This document shows, one piece after another, positions 24,850 through 33,006 of a stretch of 64,000 nt of DNA. The notes beneath the pieces are model-generated. The model was not told where the DNA came from. It made no database searches and saw nothing but the letters and a program-made list of their open reading frames with translations. Within the stretch, counting starts at the first letter, position 1; every line of letters starts with the position of its first letter. Position numbers and translations under genes: made by a program. Source of the stretch: Thiohalocapsa sp. (GTDB lineage: Bacteria > Pseudomonadota > Gammaproteobacteria > Chromatiales > Chromatiaceae); NCBI GenBank assembly GCA_028277725.1, contig JANQFX010000047.1, positions 97,466 through 161,465 of the forward strand, in the 5' to 3' direction.

Positions 24850-26766
24850 TTGAGCACAGTAGAGCCCGGCATCCCTCCGGCCGAAGCGGCCCGGCGCCTG
24901 CCCGCCAGGTTCTCGGACACAGGCGACCGTCACCTGCTCTGGCTCGGCGGCAGTCGACCATGGACCCTGGCGGCCGCCCGCCAGATCCTGTCCCGAGGGC
25001 CAGGCGCCGACGCCTCCTGGCTCGGCGACCGCCACGGCGCCGCGGACCCGAACCAACGCACCATCGGCCTCGGCGGCGAGTGCGGCCTGCTTGTGGTGGA
25101 CGCCTGGGCCGGGCTCGACCTGGATGCGCTCGGCGCCGCGGTCGGCACACTCCGCGGCGGCGGGCTGTTGCTCCTCTTGAGCCCGGCGCCCGCGGACTGG
25201 ACCAGACTCGCCGACCCGGGCACCGCACGATTCCTGAGCTTCCCGCATGACCTCAGCGCCGTTGGCACCCGCACGCTCGAGCGCATCTGCCGGCACCTGC
25301 GGACAAGCCCCGCCGTCACGACCCTCTTCGAACACGGCGAGACGGCTGCCCGCTTGGGGTGGACGAGCGAAACGACGTCCACCCAGCCAGAGCGACGGCT
25401 GCAAGTCGCACACCAAGGCCGGATCCGTTCGCCTGCAGAGACAGCCGCGGACCGGCCACCCGAACCCGAACCGACCACCCGCGACCAAGCCGAGGCGATC
25501 GCCGCGGTGCTCGAGGTCGCCGCCGCCGACACGCCCGCCGCGCTGGTGCTCACCGCCGACCGCGGCCGGGGCAAGTCCGCGGCCATGGGCATCGCGGCAA
25601 GGCGACTCGCCGCACAGGGCGCCTCGACCATCCTGCTCACTGCGCCCCGCCGGGCCGCCGCCGAGGCGGTGCTGCGCCACGCAGGGGAGGCCGCACCACG
25701 CTTCGTCGCGCCGGACGTCCTGCTCCGTGATGCACCGCCCGCCGACTTACTGCTGGTGGACGAGGCCGCCTCCATCCCCGCTCCATTGCTCCAGGGCATG
25801 CTCGTGCGCTGGTCTCGGGTCGTTTTCGCCACCACGGTGCATGGCTACGAGGGCACCGGACGCGGCTTCGAGCTGCGGTTCGGACGCGTGTTGGACCGCC
25901 TGACGCCCGGCTGGCGGCACCTGCGCCTGCGCCAGCCCATTCGCTGGGCGGAGAACGACCCGCTGGAACGACTCATCGACGACCTGTTGCTGCTCGACGC
26001 CGAACCGGCGCGGGATGCGACGGTCGCTCGGCTCGATGCGACGTCACAGCAAGACAGGATTCACAGCGAGACCCTGGACCGCGACCGGCTGAGTCGGGAC
26101 GAGGCGCTGCTGCGGCAGGTGTTCGGGTTGCTGGTGCTCGGTCACTATCAGACCCGACCCTCGGATCTGCGCCAGATGCTCGACGCACCGGACATTGCCG
26201 TGCACGTACTGCGCGCGGGGGCAACCGTGCTCGGTGTCGCCGTTACCGGCCGCGAAGGACGGCTGCCGGCGGCGTTGCATGGGCCCATCTTCGAAGGTCG
26301 CCGTCGCCCGCGTGGGCACCTGCTGCCGCAGACCCTGTCTGCGCACGCCGGGTTGCGCGAGGCACCCTGCTTCGGCTTCTCGCGCATCCTGCGCATCGCC
26401 GTCCATCCCGCCGCCCGCCGTCGCGGGTTCGGCAAACGGCTGATGAAAGCCCTAGCGGAGCGGGCGCTAGACGACGGCGCCGACCTGATCGGCGCAAGCT
26501 TCGGCGCGACGCCTGTCCTGCTCGATTTCTGGTACAGCTGCGGACTCTCGCCGGTCCATCTGGGCCATCGGCGCAACGCCGCGAGCGGCGCCCACGCCGC
26601 GGTGGTGCTCGCCGGCCTGAGCGCGGGCGGTCGGCGCTTCGCCGAGATGGCTCGCAAGGGCTTCCCCGAGCGGCTGCGGCAATCCACCACCGAGCGGGCC
26701 GGCAACCTGGAGCCCGAGATCCTCGCCGCCCTGCTGGCCGACGGTGCGACACCGGCACGCGACTGA
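24850..26766 (+). CDS. tmcA: tRNA(Met) cytidine acetyltransferase TmcA
   Basis: ATP- and acetyl-CoA-dependent enzyme that forms N4-acetylcytidine at the wobble position of elongator tRNA-Met. The N-terminal DUF1726-type region (about 1-165) is followed by a RecD-like ATPase with Walker A TADRGRGKSAAMG and Walker B LLLVDEAASIPAPLL, then a GNAT acetyltransferase with RIAVHPAARRRGFGKRL and a C-terminal helical tail. 638 residues. The start is a TTG at 24850 whose TTGA overlaps the stop of a short upstream frame; there is no strong ribosome site, so the exact start is less sure. Confidence 0.93.
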   Translation: MSTVEPGIPPAEAARRLPARFSDTGDRHLLWLGGSRPWTLAAARQILSRGPGADASWLGDRHGAADPNQRTIGLGGECGLLVVDAWAGLDLDALGAAVGTLRGGGLLLLLSPAPADWTRLADPGTARFLSFPHDLSAVGTRTLERICRHLRTSPAVTTLFEHGETAARLGWTSETTSTQPERRLQVAHQGRIRSPAETAADRPPEPEPTTRDQAEAIAAVLEVAAADTPAALVLTADRGRGKSAAMGIAARRLAAQGASTILLTAPRRAAAEAVLRHAGEAAPRFVAPDVLLRDAPPADLLLVDEAASIPAPLLQGMLVRWSRVVFATTVHGYEGTGRGFELRFGRVLDRLTPGWRHLRLRQPIRWAENDPLERLIDDLLLLDAEPARDATVARLDATSQQDRIHSETLDRDRLSRDEALLRQVFGLLVLGHYQTRPSDLRQMLDAPDIAVHVLRAGATVLGVAVTGREGRLPAALHGPIFEGRRRPRGHLLPQTLSAHAGLREAPCFGFSRILRIAVHPAARRRGFGKRLMKALAERALDDGADLIGASFGATPVLLDFWYSCGLSPVHLGHRRNAASGAHAAVVLAGLSAGGRRFAEMARKGFPERLRQSTTERAGNLEPEILAALLADGATPARD

Positions 26767-26952
26767 GAAGACCCTCCCTGTTACAACGGCGCCGACGGAC
26801 GACAAACGCGATACCGGAAACAGCCGGTGGTGGGGGTTGTGTGCGGCACTTGGGCGCGGTAGGACTAGATGGGCCTTAGGTGCAACCCGACCCGCACGCC
26901 CTCACCGTTTCCGGCTAAGCTGATGGGTTAGATTCCGCCACCGGACCCCGCC

Positions 26953-28155
26953 ATGAGACCCGCCACGCTCCGCCTCAAGAAAGACCAGGAACGCCGCCTG
27001 CTCGCCGGCCACGCCTGGATCTACAGTAACGAGGTGGACACGGCCGCGACACCGCTGAAGGCGTTGGAGCCGGGGCAGCCGGTGGAGATCGTCGCCCAGC
27101 GCGGGCGCTGGCTCGGGCACGGCTACGTGAATCCGCACTCGCTCATCTGCGCGCGCCTGGTGAGCCGGCGTCACGGCGAGCCCCTGGGCAGCACCCTGCT
27201 GCTGAGGCGCATCCACGCCGCGCTGGAACTGCGGGAACGACTCTACCCTGCCCCTTTCTATCGATTGGTGCACGGCGAGGGTGACCACCTGCCGGGTCTG
27301 ATCGTGGACCGCTACGGCGACCTGCTCGCGGTGCAGATCACCACCGCCGGCATGGAGCGCATGCGACCGCTGGTCATTACCGCACTGGAACAGGTGCTAC
27401 GGCCTCGACGCATCGTGTTGCGCAACGACAGCGCGGTGCGCGGCCTGGAGGGTCTGGAACAGGGTATCGACTGGGTGCTCGGCGACGACCCCGGCGAGGT
27501 GGAGATCACCGAGGGTGAGCTACGCTTCGGTGTCACGCCCGGCAGCGGCCAGAAGACTGGTTGGTTCTTCGATCAAGCCGACAATCGGCTGGCGCAATCC
27601 CGCTTCGGCGCGGCGGATCGGGTGCTGGATGTCTGCTGCTACCTCGGTGCCTGGGGGCTGCGCGCGGCCGCCGACGGCGCAGAGTCGGTCACCTTCGTCG
27701 ATGCGTCGGCGGAGGCCCTGGCTCAAGTCGCAGCCAACGCCGGCCGCAACGGCCTGGAGGACCGCATCGACAGGCTGCAGGGCGACGCCTTCGAGGTGTT
27801 GCGCGCACTCAAGGACGACGGTGCCCGCTTCGATCGCGTCATCCTGGACCCACCTGCCTTCATCAAGCGACGCAAGGATGAACGCGAGGGTGCGCGCGCC
27901 TACGAGCGCCTGAACCGGCTGGGCCTCGGCCTGCTCGCCCCCGGCGGCCTGCTCATCACCTCCAGCTGCTCCTTCCACTTCGGGCGCGACGCCTTTCTGC
28001 ATGCGGTACAGGCCGCCGCGCGACGCAACGAGCAAGAACTGCAACTGCTGCTGAGCGGCGCCCAGGGGCCCGACCACCCCGTGCAACCCGCCATCGCCGA
28101 GACGTCCTACCTGAAGACGTTCTTCCTGCGCTGGGTTGCTGGGCAACGCGACTGA
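26953..28155 (+). CDS. rlmI: 23S rRNA m5C1962 methyltransferase RlmI-type
   Basis: SAM-dependent RNA cytosine methyltransferase. The N-terminal PUA-like domain shows LRLKKDQERRLLAGHAWIYS, the EEHEI-type middle domain follows, and the Rossmann domain has VLDVCCYLGAWGLRAA for SAM, TPGSGQKTGWFFDQ upstream of it, and the catalytic-region segments DPPAFIKRRKDE and TSSCSFH, where the second contains the catalytic cysteine. 400 residues, normal. Convergent with sat. Confidence 0.93.
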   Translation: MRPATLRLKKDQERRLLAGHAWIYSNEVDTAATPLKALEPGQPVEIVAQRGRWLGHGYVNPHSLICARLVSRRHGEPLGSTLLLRRIHAALELRERLYPAPFYRLVHGEGDHLPGLIVDRYGDLLAVQITTAGMERMRPLVITALEQVLRPRRIVLRNDSAVRGLEGLEQGIDWVLGDDPGEVEITEGELRFGVTPGSGQKTGWFFDQADNRLAQSRFGAADRVLDVCCYLGAWGLRAAADGAESVTFVDASAEALAQVAANAGRNGLEDRIDRLQGDAFEVLRALKDDGARFDRVILDPPAFIKRRKDEREGARAYERLNRLGLGLLAPGGLLITSSCSFHFGRDAFLHAVQAAARRNEQELQLLLSGAQGPDHPVQPAIAETSYLKTFFLRWVAGQRD

Positions 28156-28170
28156 CATCGCGGCTGAGAC

Positions 28171-28195
28171 GCGGCAGCGGCCCCATCGCTGCCGC
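28171..28195. terminator. Bidirectional hairpin between rlmI and sat
   Basis: Nine-base-pair stem (GCGGCAGCG with CGCTGCCGC) and a seven-base loop, midway between two convergent stops. No T run on either side, so termination would depend on the stem alone or on Rho. Confidence 0.45.
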
Positions 28196-28203
28196 CGATC
28201 GCA

Positions 28204-29388
28204 CTACTTGATGGACTGGTAGTAGTCCATCAGGATCTGCGCGACCTCCGGCCGGCTGAACTCCGGCGGCGGGGCGATGCCTTGGCCGAGCATTTCGCGC
28301 ACCTTGGTACCGGAGAGCAGCACGAAGTCTTCCTTGCTGTGGTCCGGGGCCTCGCGCATCATGACCACCTTGTTGAGCTTCTTGGAGTAGGCCGTGTGGT
28401 CGGCCTTGAAGATCTCGATGTCCAGCGCGTCGTCGGGCACCTCGTCGAAAATGGTCTGGGCGTCGAAGGCGCCGTAGTAGTCGCCCACGCCGGCGTGGTC
28501 GCGGCCGACGATGAAGTGGGTTGCGCCCATGTTCTGGCGGAAGTAGGCATGCAGCACGGCCTCGCGCGGCCCGGCATAGAGCATGTCGAAACCGTAGCCG
28601 GTGACCATGGCGCTGTTCGGCGGGAAGTACAGCTCCACCATCTTACGGATGGCGGCATCGCGCACGGGGGCCGGAATATCGCCCTTCTTGAGCTTGCCGA
28701 GCAGCATGTGGATGACCAGGCCGTCGCACTCCAGGCGCTCCATGGCCATGTGGCAGAGCTCCTCGTGGGCCAGGTGCATCGGGTTGCGGGTCTGGAAGGC
28801 GACGACCCGCTTCCAGCCGCGCTCGGCAATCTCGTTGCGGATCTCCACCGCGGTGCGGAAGGTGTCCGGAAAGTCGTCCTGGAAGTACGAGAAGTGCAGC
28901 ACCTCGATGCTGCCGGAAATGGCCATTCGGCCCTGGCCGTTGAACGCGGCAACACCCGGGTGCTCGGTGTCCTGGGTACCGTAGACCTTTGCGGTCATCA
29001 GCGCCATTTGCTCATCGGAGACCTCCTCGATGGCCTCCACGTCCATGACGGCCAGCACCGGCTCTCCGTCCATGTTCGGGTCGCGCAGGGCGATGCGCTT
29101 GGCATTGCCAATGGCCGACACGTCCGGCACCAGGCACATGACCGGCACCGGGAAGAACCGGCCGTCGGTGGTGCGCATACCCTCGGCGACGCTCACCGCA
29201 TCCGCGACGTTCATGTAGCCACTGAAGGGCGAGAAGTAGCCACCCCCCATCATCACGGCGTTGCCCGCCGCCTGGGAGCTGATGGTCACCGCCGGCAGCG
29301 TCTCGGCCTCGCGCATCAGCGCGTGATGGCGTTCTGAGTCGTAGACGAATCGCGGCTTGAGTTCCTTGGAACCTACGGGATCGATCAT
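28204..29388 (-). CDS. sat: ATP sulfurylase (dissimilatory type)
   Basis: Converts APS and pyrophosphate to sulfate and ATP, the energy-conserving last step of sulfite oxidation through APS. Single-domain homo-oligomeric form without an APS-kinase domain. The nucleotide-binding motif QTRNPMHLAHEELC holds the paired histidines, GRDHAGVGDYYGAF is the second substrate loop and LLSGTKVREMLGQG is the mobile-loop region. The ATG at 29388 gives MIDPVGSKELKPRFVYDSER and 394 residues; the frame extends upstream but with unlike sequence. It is about 6.7 kb from the start of aprM, not adjacent to it. Confidence 0.97.
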   Translation of the reverse strand: MIDPVGSKELKPRFVYDSERHHALMREAETLPAVTISSQAAGNAVMMGGGYFSPFSGYMNVADAVSVAEGMRTTDGRFFPVPVMCLVPDVSAIGNAKRIALRDPNMDGEPVLAVMDVEAIEEVSDEQMALMTAKVYGTQDTEHPGVAAFNGQGRMAISGSIEVLHFSYFQDDFPDTFRTAVEIRNEIAERGWKRVVAFQTRNPMHLAHEELCHMAMERLECDGLVIHMLLGKLKKGDIPAPVRDAAIRKMVELYFPPNSAMVTGYGFDMLYAGPREAVLHAYFRQNMGATHFIVGRDHAGVGDYYGAFDAQTIFDEVPDDALDIEIFKADHTAYSKKLNKVVMMREAPDHSKEDFVLLSGTKVREMLGQGIAPPPEFSRPEVAQILMDYYQSIK

Positions 29389-29862
29389 GTTGGGCCTCGC
29401 TGGGGGTGACGCTCTTCCGAGCAAGCAGAATGCCGACCTCCGGGTGCCGTGGAAGCCCGACGCTGCAGGCCGAGGCGGTATCAGTGCCCGCCGAGACGAT
29501 GCGCGATTCCGACCGAGGTCGAGCGCGGCTCGACTTCGTTTCGACAAACCCTGGAGGCGGCGCGGACCTTACCACAGCATCGCTGGTGGTTTTCCCAGGA
29601 ATTGTCTATACCCGACACAGGAGGTTTTGGCATAGGCGCCGCGTCCTTGCTTTTCGCTGGCGATTCTGAGAAAAACCCGACAACACTCAACCATCCAACG
29701 ATACCCGAGCACCCGTCGGAGAAGTCTCGCCCAGCGCTCGATACCTCGCGCGGTACGGGGCGTCTGCACAAGGCGAGTAGAGCCCGGGCCGGCATGTCAG
29801 ACGCCCAGGGATACCCTCGGGCCTCGCGATAACCGCCTGTTGTCCTTAAGAAGGTGAGCCCT
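29389..29862. other. Divergent intergenic region of sat and a small gene
   Basis: About 470 bases with no gene I can support. It must carry promoters for sat (minus) and the 72-residue gene (plus). An imperfect inverted repeat lies at 29571-29590 (ACCACAGC, centre ATC, GCTGGTGGT), and a less GC-rich block runs from about 29580 to 29700. No clear -35/-10 pair could be chosen. Confidence 0.4.
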
Positions 29863-30081
29863 ATGCCGTATTTCGTCTACCGCGTGTCTCCTAAACTGGA
29901 ACTCGGCTATATCGAGACCAAGGACAAGTACCAGGAGGCGCGCGCCCTGGTCCGCGCCCTCCGCGAAGCGCGCGAGGCCGATGACGACGGCGACTACCGC
30001 CTCATCTTCGCCCAACAGCAGGGCGAAGCCGAGAAGCTCCTCTCGACGCCGCGCGACGAGCGCGTCATCGGCGAAGACTAG
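29863..30081 (+). CDS. Small conserved-looking protein (72 residues) divergent from sat
   Basis: Starts MPYFVYRVSPKLELGYIETK and ends STPRDERVIGED. It has a strong ribosome site (AGAAGGTGA) upstream of the ATG at 29863. The pattern is an N-terminal strand pair, a basic helix (QEARALVRALREAREA), another strand (YRLIFAQQQ) and a C-terminal helix, i.e. a compact alpha/beta fold. I remember similar small proteins in sulfur-oxidising bacteria but know of no function. It shares the 470-base divergent region with sat and so may be co-regulated. Confidence 0.75.
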   Translation: MPYFVYRVSPKLELGYIETKDKYQEARALVRALREAREADDDGDYRLIFAQQQGEAEKLLSTPRDERVIGED

Positions 30082-30285
30082 GCCCGCGGCCTCTGCCGGA
30101 TGTCGAGATCGCAACGCCTGTCGGGACGACGACCGAGGCGAAGAAGCCAAGGCGGGATCCGTCGGTCACCTGCCCGATAGGGACCTTCGACGCGTGCAGG
30201 CGTGGCGCCGGGCGATGCGTCCACCGACTGCGGTCTCCGAGCTTTCACGGCGGGTGCACCAGCCAGCCCCGTGCCGGGCACACCG

Positions 30286-31305
30286 ATGTCCGACCCAGCC
30301 GTCAGCATCCTGATGCCGTTTCGGGACGCTGGCACCACCCTCGGGGCCTGCCTGGAGTCCATTGCGACACAGACACTCGGTGATTTCGAATGCCTGTGCA
30401 TCGACGACGGTTCCAGCGACGGCGGTCCGGACCTCGTTGCCGCCGCCCAGCGCCGGGACGGGCGCTTTCGGCATATCCGCAGCCCGGGAACCGGACTCGT
30501 CTCGGCCCTCAACCTCGGGCTCGGACGGGCGCGCACGGAGCTGGTCGCGCGCATGGACGCGGACGACCTGATGCACCCGAAGCGCCTGGCACTGCAGCAT
30601 GCCGCGATGCGGCATGACCCCGAACTCAGCGTGCTGGGGAGCCTGGTGCATGCGTTCTCGGAGCATCCGCTCACCGCGGGCTTTGCGGCCTATGTCGAAT
30701 GGCAGAACGGCCGTCGCTCGGAGCAGGACATCGCGTCGGACATCTATCTGGAATCCCCCCTGGCGCATCCGTCGGTGATGCTGCGCAGGAAGCACGTTCT
30801 CGCGGCGGGCGGCTACCGCCACGGGCCATTTCCGGAGGACTATGAGCTGTGGCTGCGGCTGCATCAGCGCGGCGCCCGGCTCGCCAAGCTCCCCCGGATC
30901 CTGCTGCAGTGGCGTGACCATCCGTCGCGACTCACGCGGGTCGATCCGCGCTGCGCGCGACGCGCCTTCGACCGGCTGCGCGCGGCCTATCTCGCCGCCG
31001 AACCGAGACTCCTGGCAAGACGCGATCGCCTGGTGATCTGGGGAGCGGGTCGGCGCACCCGCCAGCGAGCGCACCACCTGCTCGAGCGCGGCTTCAGCCC
31101 GGTCGCATGGATCGATATCGATCCGCGCAAGCTCGGCAACCGCATCGACGGAGCCCCGGTGGTCGGGCCCGAGTGGCTGCGACAGCGTCGGCCCAAACCG
31201 CTGGTACTCGTATATGTCGCCAGCCACGGCGCCAGAGGACTAATCGAGGCCGAGCTGGCCCGACTGGACTACTGCAAGGGCGTCGACTACCTGCACGTCG
31301 GCTGA
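30286..31305 (+). CDS. Family 2 glycosyltransferase with C-terminal Rossmann-like domain
   Basis: The first 220 residues are a GT-A glycosyltransferase: VSILMPFRDAGTTLGACLES, CIDDGSSDGGPD, the metal-binding DxD segment ARMDADDLMHPKRL, and PEDYELWLRLHQRG, typical of family 2 enzymes acting on envelope or capsule sugars. The last 100 residues start with RLVIWGAGRRTRQRAHHLL and look like a small nucleotide-binding (Rossmann-like) domain (SPVAWIDIDPRKLGNRIDGA). The upstream frame to 30202 is not typical; the ATG at 30286 opens directly into the fold. No other sugar gene is next to it. Confidence 0.88.
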   Translation: MSDPAVSILMPFRDAGTTLGACLESIATQTLGDFECLCIDDGSSDGGPDLVAAAQRRDGRFRHIRSPGTGLVSALNLGLGRARTELVARMDADDLMHPKRLALQHAAMRHDPELSVLGSLVHAFSEHPLTAGFAAYVEWQNGRRSEQDIASDIYLESPLAHPSVMLRRKHVLAAGGYRHGPFPEDYELWLRLHQRGARLAKLPRILLQWRDHPSRLTRVDPRCARRAFDRLRAAYLAAEPRLLARRDRLVIWGAGRRTRQRAHHLLERGFSPVAWIDIDPRKLGNRIDGAPVVGPEWLRQRRPKPLVLVYVASHGARGLIEAELARLDYCKGVDYLHVG

Positions 31306-31364
31306 GACTCGGGCTCCCCGGCCGCACGCCCGACCCGCAAACATGGGGGATACGCGTCGGAGCG

Positions 31365-32126
31365 TCAGGAGTTGTCCGCCAGGCGCTCCGATGCTAGATG
31401 GCGCAGCACCTTACGCACGTAGTCTTGCGTCTCGCGATAGGGTGGAATCTGGTAGCCGTACTTCTTCACCGCACCCTCGCCGGCGTTGTACCCGGCGAGG
31501 GCCAGGCGCAGGTCGCCGTCGAACAGGTTCAGCAGGAAGCGCAGGTACTCGGCGCCACCGCGGATGTTCTCGGCCGGATCCCAGATGCTGTTGACCTTGA
31601 ATCGGCGAGCGGTCGCGGGCATGAGCTGCATCAACCCGCAGGCACCGGCATGGGACAGCGCGTTCGCCTTGTACGCCGACTCCGTGCGGATCACCGCGTG
31701 CAGAAGATCCGCACTCAGGCCAAAGCGCGCGGCGTTGCGGTCGATGAGGTGCCGGTACCGGGCGCGACGCACGGCCATCGACCCGCTGACGGGCTCGGAT
31801 GGCCGGGTCGAGATGCTCAGGGACTCACCGTCGAGGCGGGCCTTGACGCGTGCCATCGCGCGCGCGCGTTGCTCCAACTCGGCCTTCGATTGCTCACGAT
31901 TCTCCGCCGCCAGGCGCCTGGAGGTTCGCTTCCACTCGAGCTTCAGGTTCTTGCCGTGGAGCGGCTCGTCGGAGAAATAGATGTTCCCTTCGGAGTCGAC
32001 GTACTTGAACACGTCTGCCTCGCAGGCCGCCGACGCGAGCCCCAGGGACAAGACCAGCAGCAGGCCCCGGGGAGCGATTTGCTGCAGCAACGCCGCCCGT
32101 CCGGTGTCGATCCTCCCGGTACCCAT
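31365..32126 (-). CDS. Lytic murein transglycosylase with DUF4124 domain
   Basis: Exported peptidoglycan lytic enzyme, 253 residues. A signal peptide-like hydrophobic stretch (GLLLVLSLGLASAA) is followed by a DUF4124-type beta motif (VFKYVDSEGNIYFSDEPLHG), a charged helical linker and an SLT domain (about 125-245) with catalytic Glu in IRTESAYKANALSHAGACG, GLMQLMPATARRF and LALAGYNAGEGAVKKYG. Convergent with the glycosyltransferase gene. Confidence 0.9.
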   Translation of the reverse strand: MGTGRIDTGRAALLQQIAPRGLLLVLSLGLASAACEADVFKYVDSEGNIYFSDEPLHGKNLKLEWKRTSRRLAAENREQSKAELEQRARAMARVKARLDGESLSISTRPSEPVSGSMAVRRARYRHLIDRNAARFGLSADLLHAVIRTESAYKANALSHAGACGLMQLMPATARRFKVNSIWDPAENIRGGAEYLRFLLNLFDGDLRLALAGYNAGEGAVKKYGYQIPPYRETQDYVRKVLRHLASERLADNS

Positions 32127-32313
32127 TCAGCTGGTGCCTGTCCAAACGTGCATACAGGTTTACCCTGTCTCGTGCTAGAGGAGTTGCGCAGATACAACCG
32201 AGGTATGACCAGAGCATAGCACAGGGCGATGCAGTACAAGGTATTTTGCGAGCTGAAATAGTAGCTTGAGAGCCAGTAATCATGAGTATTGTCAACTAAA
32301 TCCCTTAAGCTAA

Positions 32314-32337
32314 TCTTTGCATTGCAAAGACATTGCA
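32314..32337 (+). promoter_or_regulatory. Operator-like repeats upstream of the MepK-like gene
   Basis: A near-perfect palindrome TCTTTGC-ATT-GCAAAGA (32314-32330) overlaps a direct repeat CATTGCA at 32320-32326 and 32331-32337, spaced 11 bases, about one helical turn. The second copy runs into the -35 box of the promoter just downstream. This is the arrangement of a transcription-factor site; the factor is unknown. Confidence 0.45.
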
Positions 32338-32360
32338 TTCCCCTCGACCTGCGATATACT
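32333..32360 (+). promoter_or_regulatory. Sigma-70-like promoter of the MepK-like gene
   Basis: TTGCAT (32333-32338), a 16-base spacer and TATACT (32355-32360, five of six consensus). It lies in an AT-rich island, 37 bases before the start codon, with GGGGGAA as ribosome site. Confidence 0.55.
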
Positions 32361-32397
32361 CAAGCTGTACTAGAATCAACATATCGGGGGAATCTAC

Positions 32398-32928
32398 ATG
32401 AATCGCCGTTACTTTCTCGGCGCCGGTCTTGCTGTTGCTTCCGCACCAGTCTGGGCCCGGCGCACCGCCGGCTCTGGCGCCAAGACGCTGTCCCTGCATC
32501 ATCTACACACCAACGAGCGCATCAATGTCACCTACCGGGTTGGGGATCACTACCAGCGCAGCGCCCTGAAGCGACTCAACCACTTCCTCCGCGACTTCCG
32601 CACCGGCGACATCACCGCCATCGACCCGCAGCTGTTCGATCTCCTCCACGACGTCAAGCAACGCCTCGGCCACGACGACGGCACCTTCGAGATCATCAGC
32701 GGCTACCGATCGCCGCGCACCAACTCGATGCTGCGCCGCGCCTCCAGCGGCGTCGCCAAGAAGAGCCTGCACATGTCCGGCAAGGCCATCGACGTTCGCC
32801 TCAAGGAAACCTCGACCCGCAACATCCGCGACGCAGCCGTATCCCTGAGCCGTGGCGGCGTAGGGTTCTATCCCCGCTCGGACTTCGTCCATCTGGACAC
32901 CGGTCGCGTGCGCCGCTGGGGCGCCTGA
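32398..32928 (+). CDS. MepK/YcbK-like (DUF882, M15-type) murein endopeptidase
   Basis: Predicted periplasmic peptidoglycan endopeptidase of the zinc M15 type; E. coli MepK cuts mDAP-mDAP and D-Ala-mDAP crosslinks. The N-terminus MNRRYFLGAGLAVASAPVWA fits a twin-arginine signal peptide. The mature part has IISGYRSPRTNSMLR, the zinc-site SLHMSGKAIDVR and the closing FVHLDTGRVRRWG. 176 residues, usual length. Promoter and ribosome site are clear upstream. Confidence 0.92.
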   Translation: MNRRYFLGAGLAVASAPVWARRTAGSGAKTLSLHHLHTNERINVTYRVGDHYQRSALKRLNHFLRDFRTGDITAIDPQLFDLLHDVKQRLGHDDGTFEIISGYRSPRTNSMLRRASSGVAKKSLHMSGKAIDVRLKETSTRNIRDAAVSLSRGGVGFYPRSDFVHLDTGRVRRWGA

Positions 32929-33006
32929 GCGCCCGCCGGCGACGACATCAGCCGACCAACCGGTCCGCCTCCATCAGGGCAGTCGGCCCCGGTCGTGATC
33001 GAACGC

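Noticed and set aside
24659..24853. 64-codon plus-strand frame ending on the tmcA start
   Set aside because: Its stop overlaps the tmcA TTG start, which could mean coupling, but the translation is low-complexity and there is no clear ribosome site. It may simply be leader sequence.
29481..29795. 104-codon frame in the sat intergenic region
   Set aside because: No ribosome site and irregular composition; the stretch is more likely control DNA for sat and the small divergent gene.
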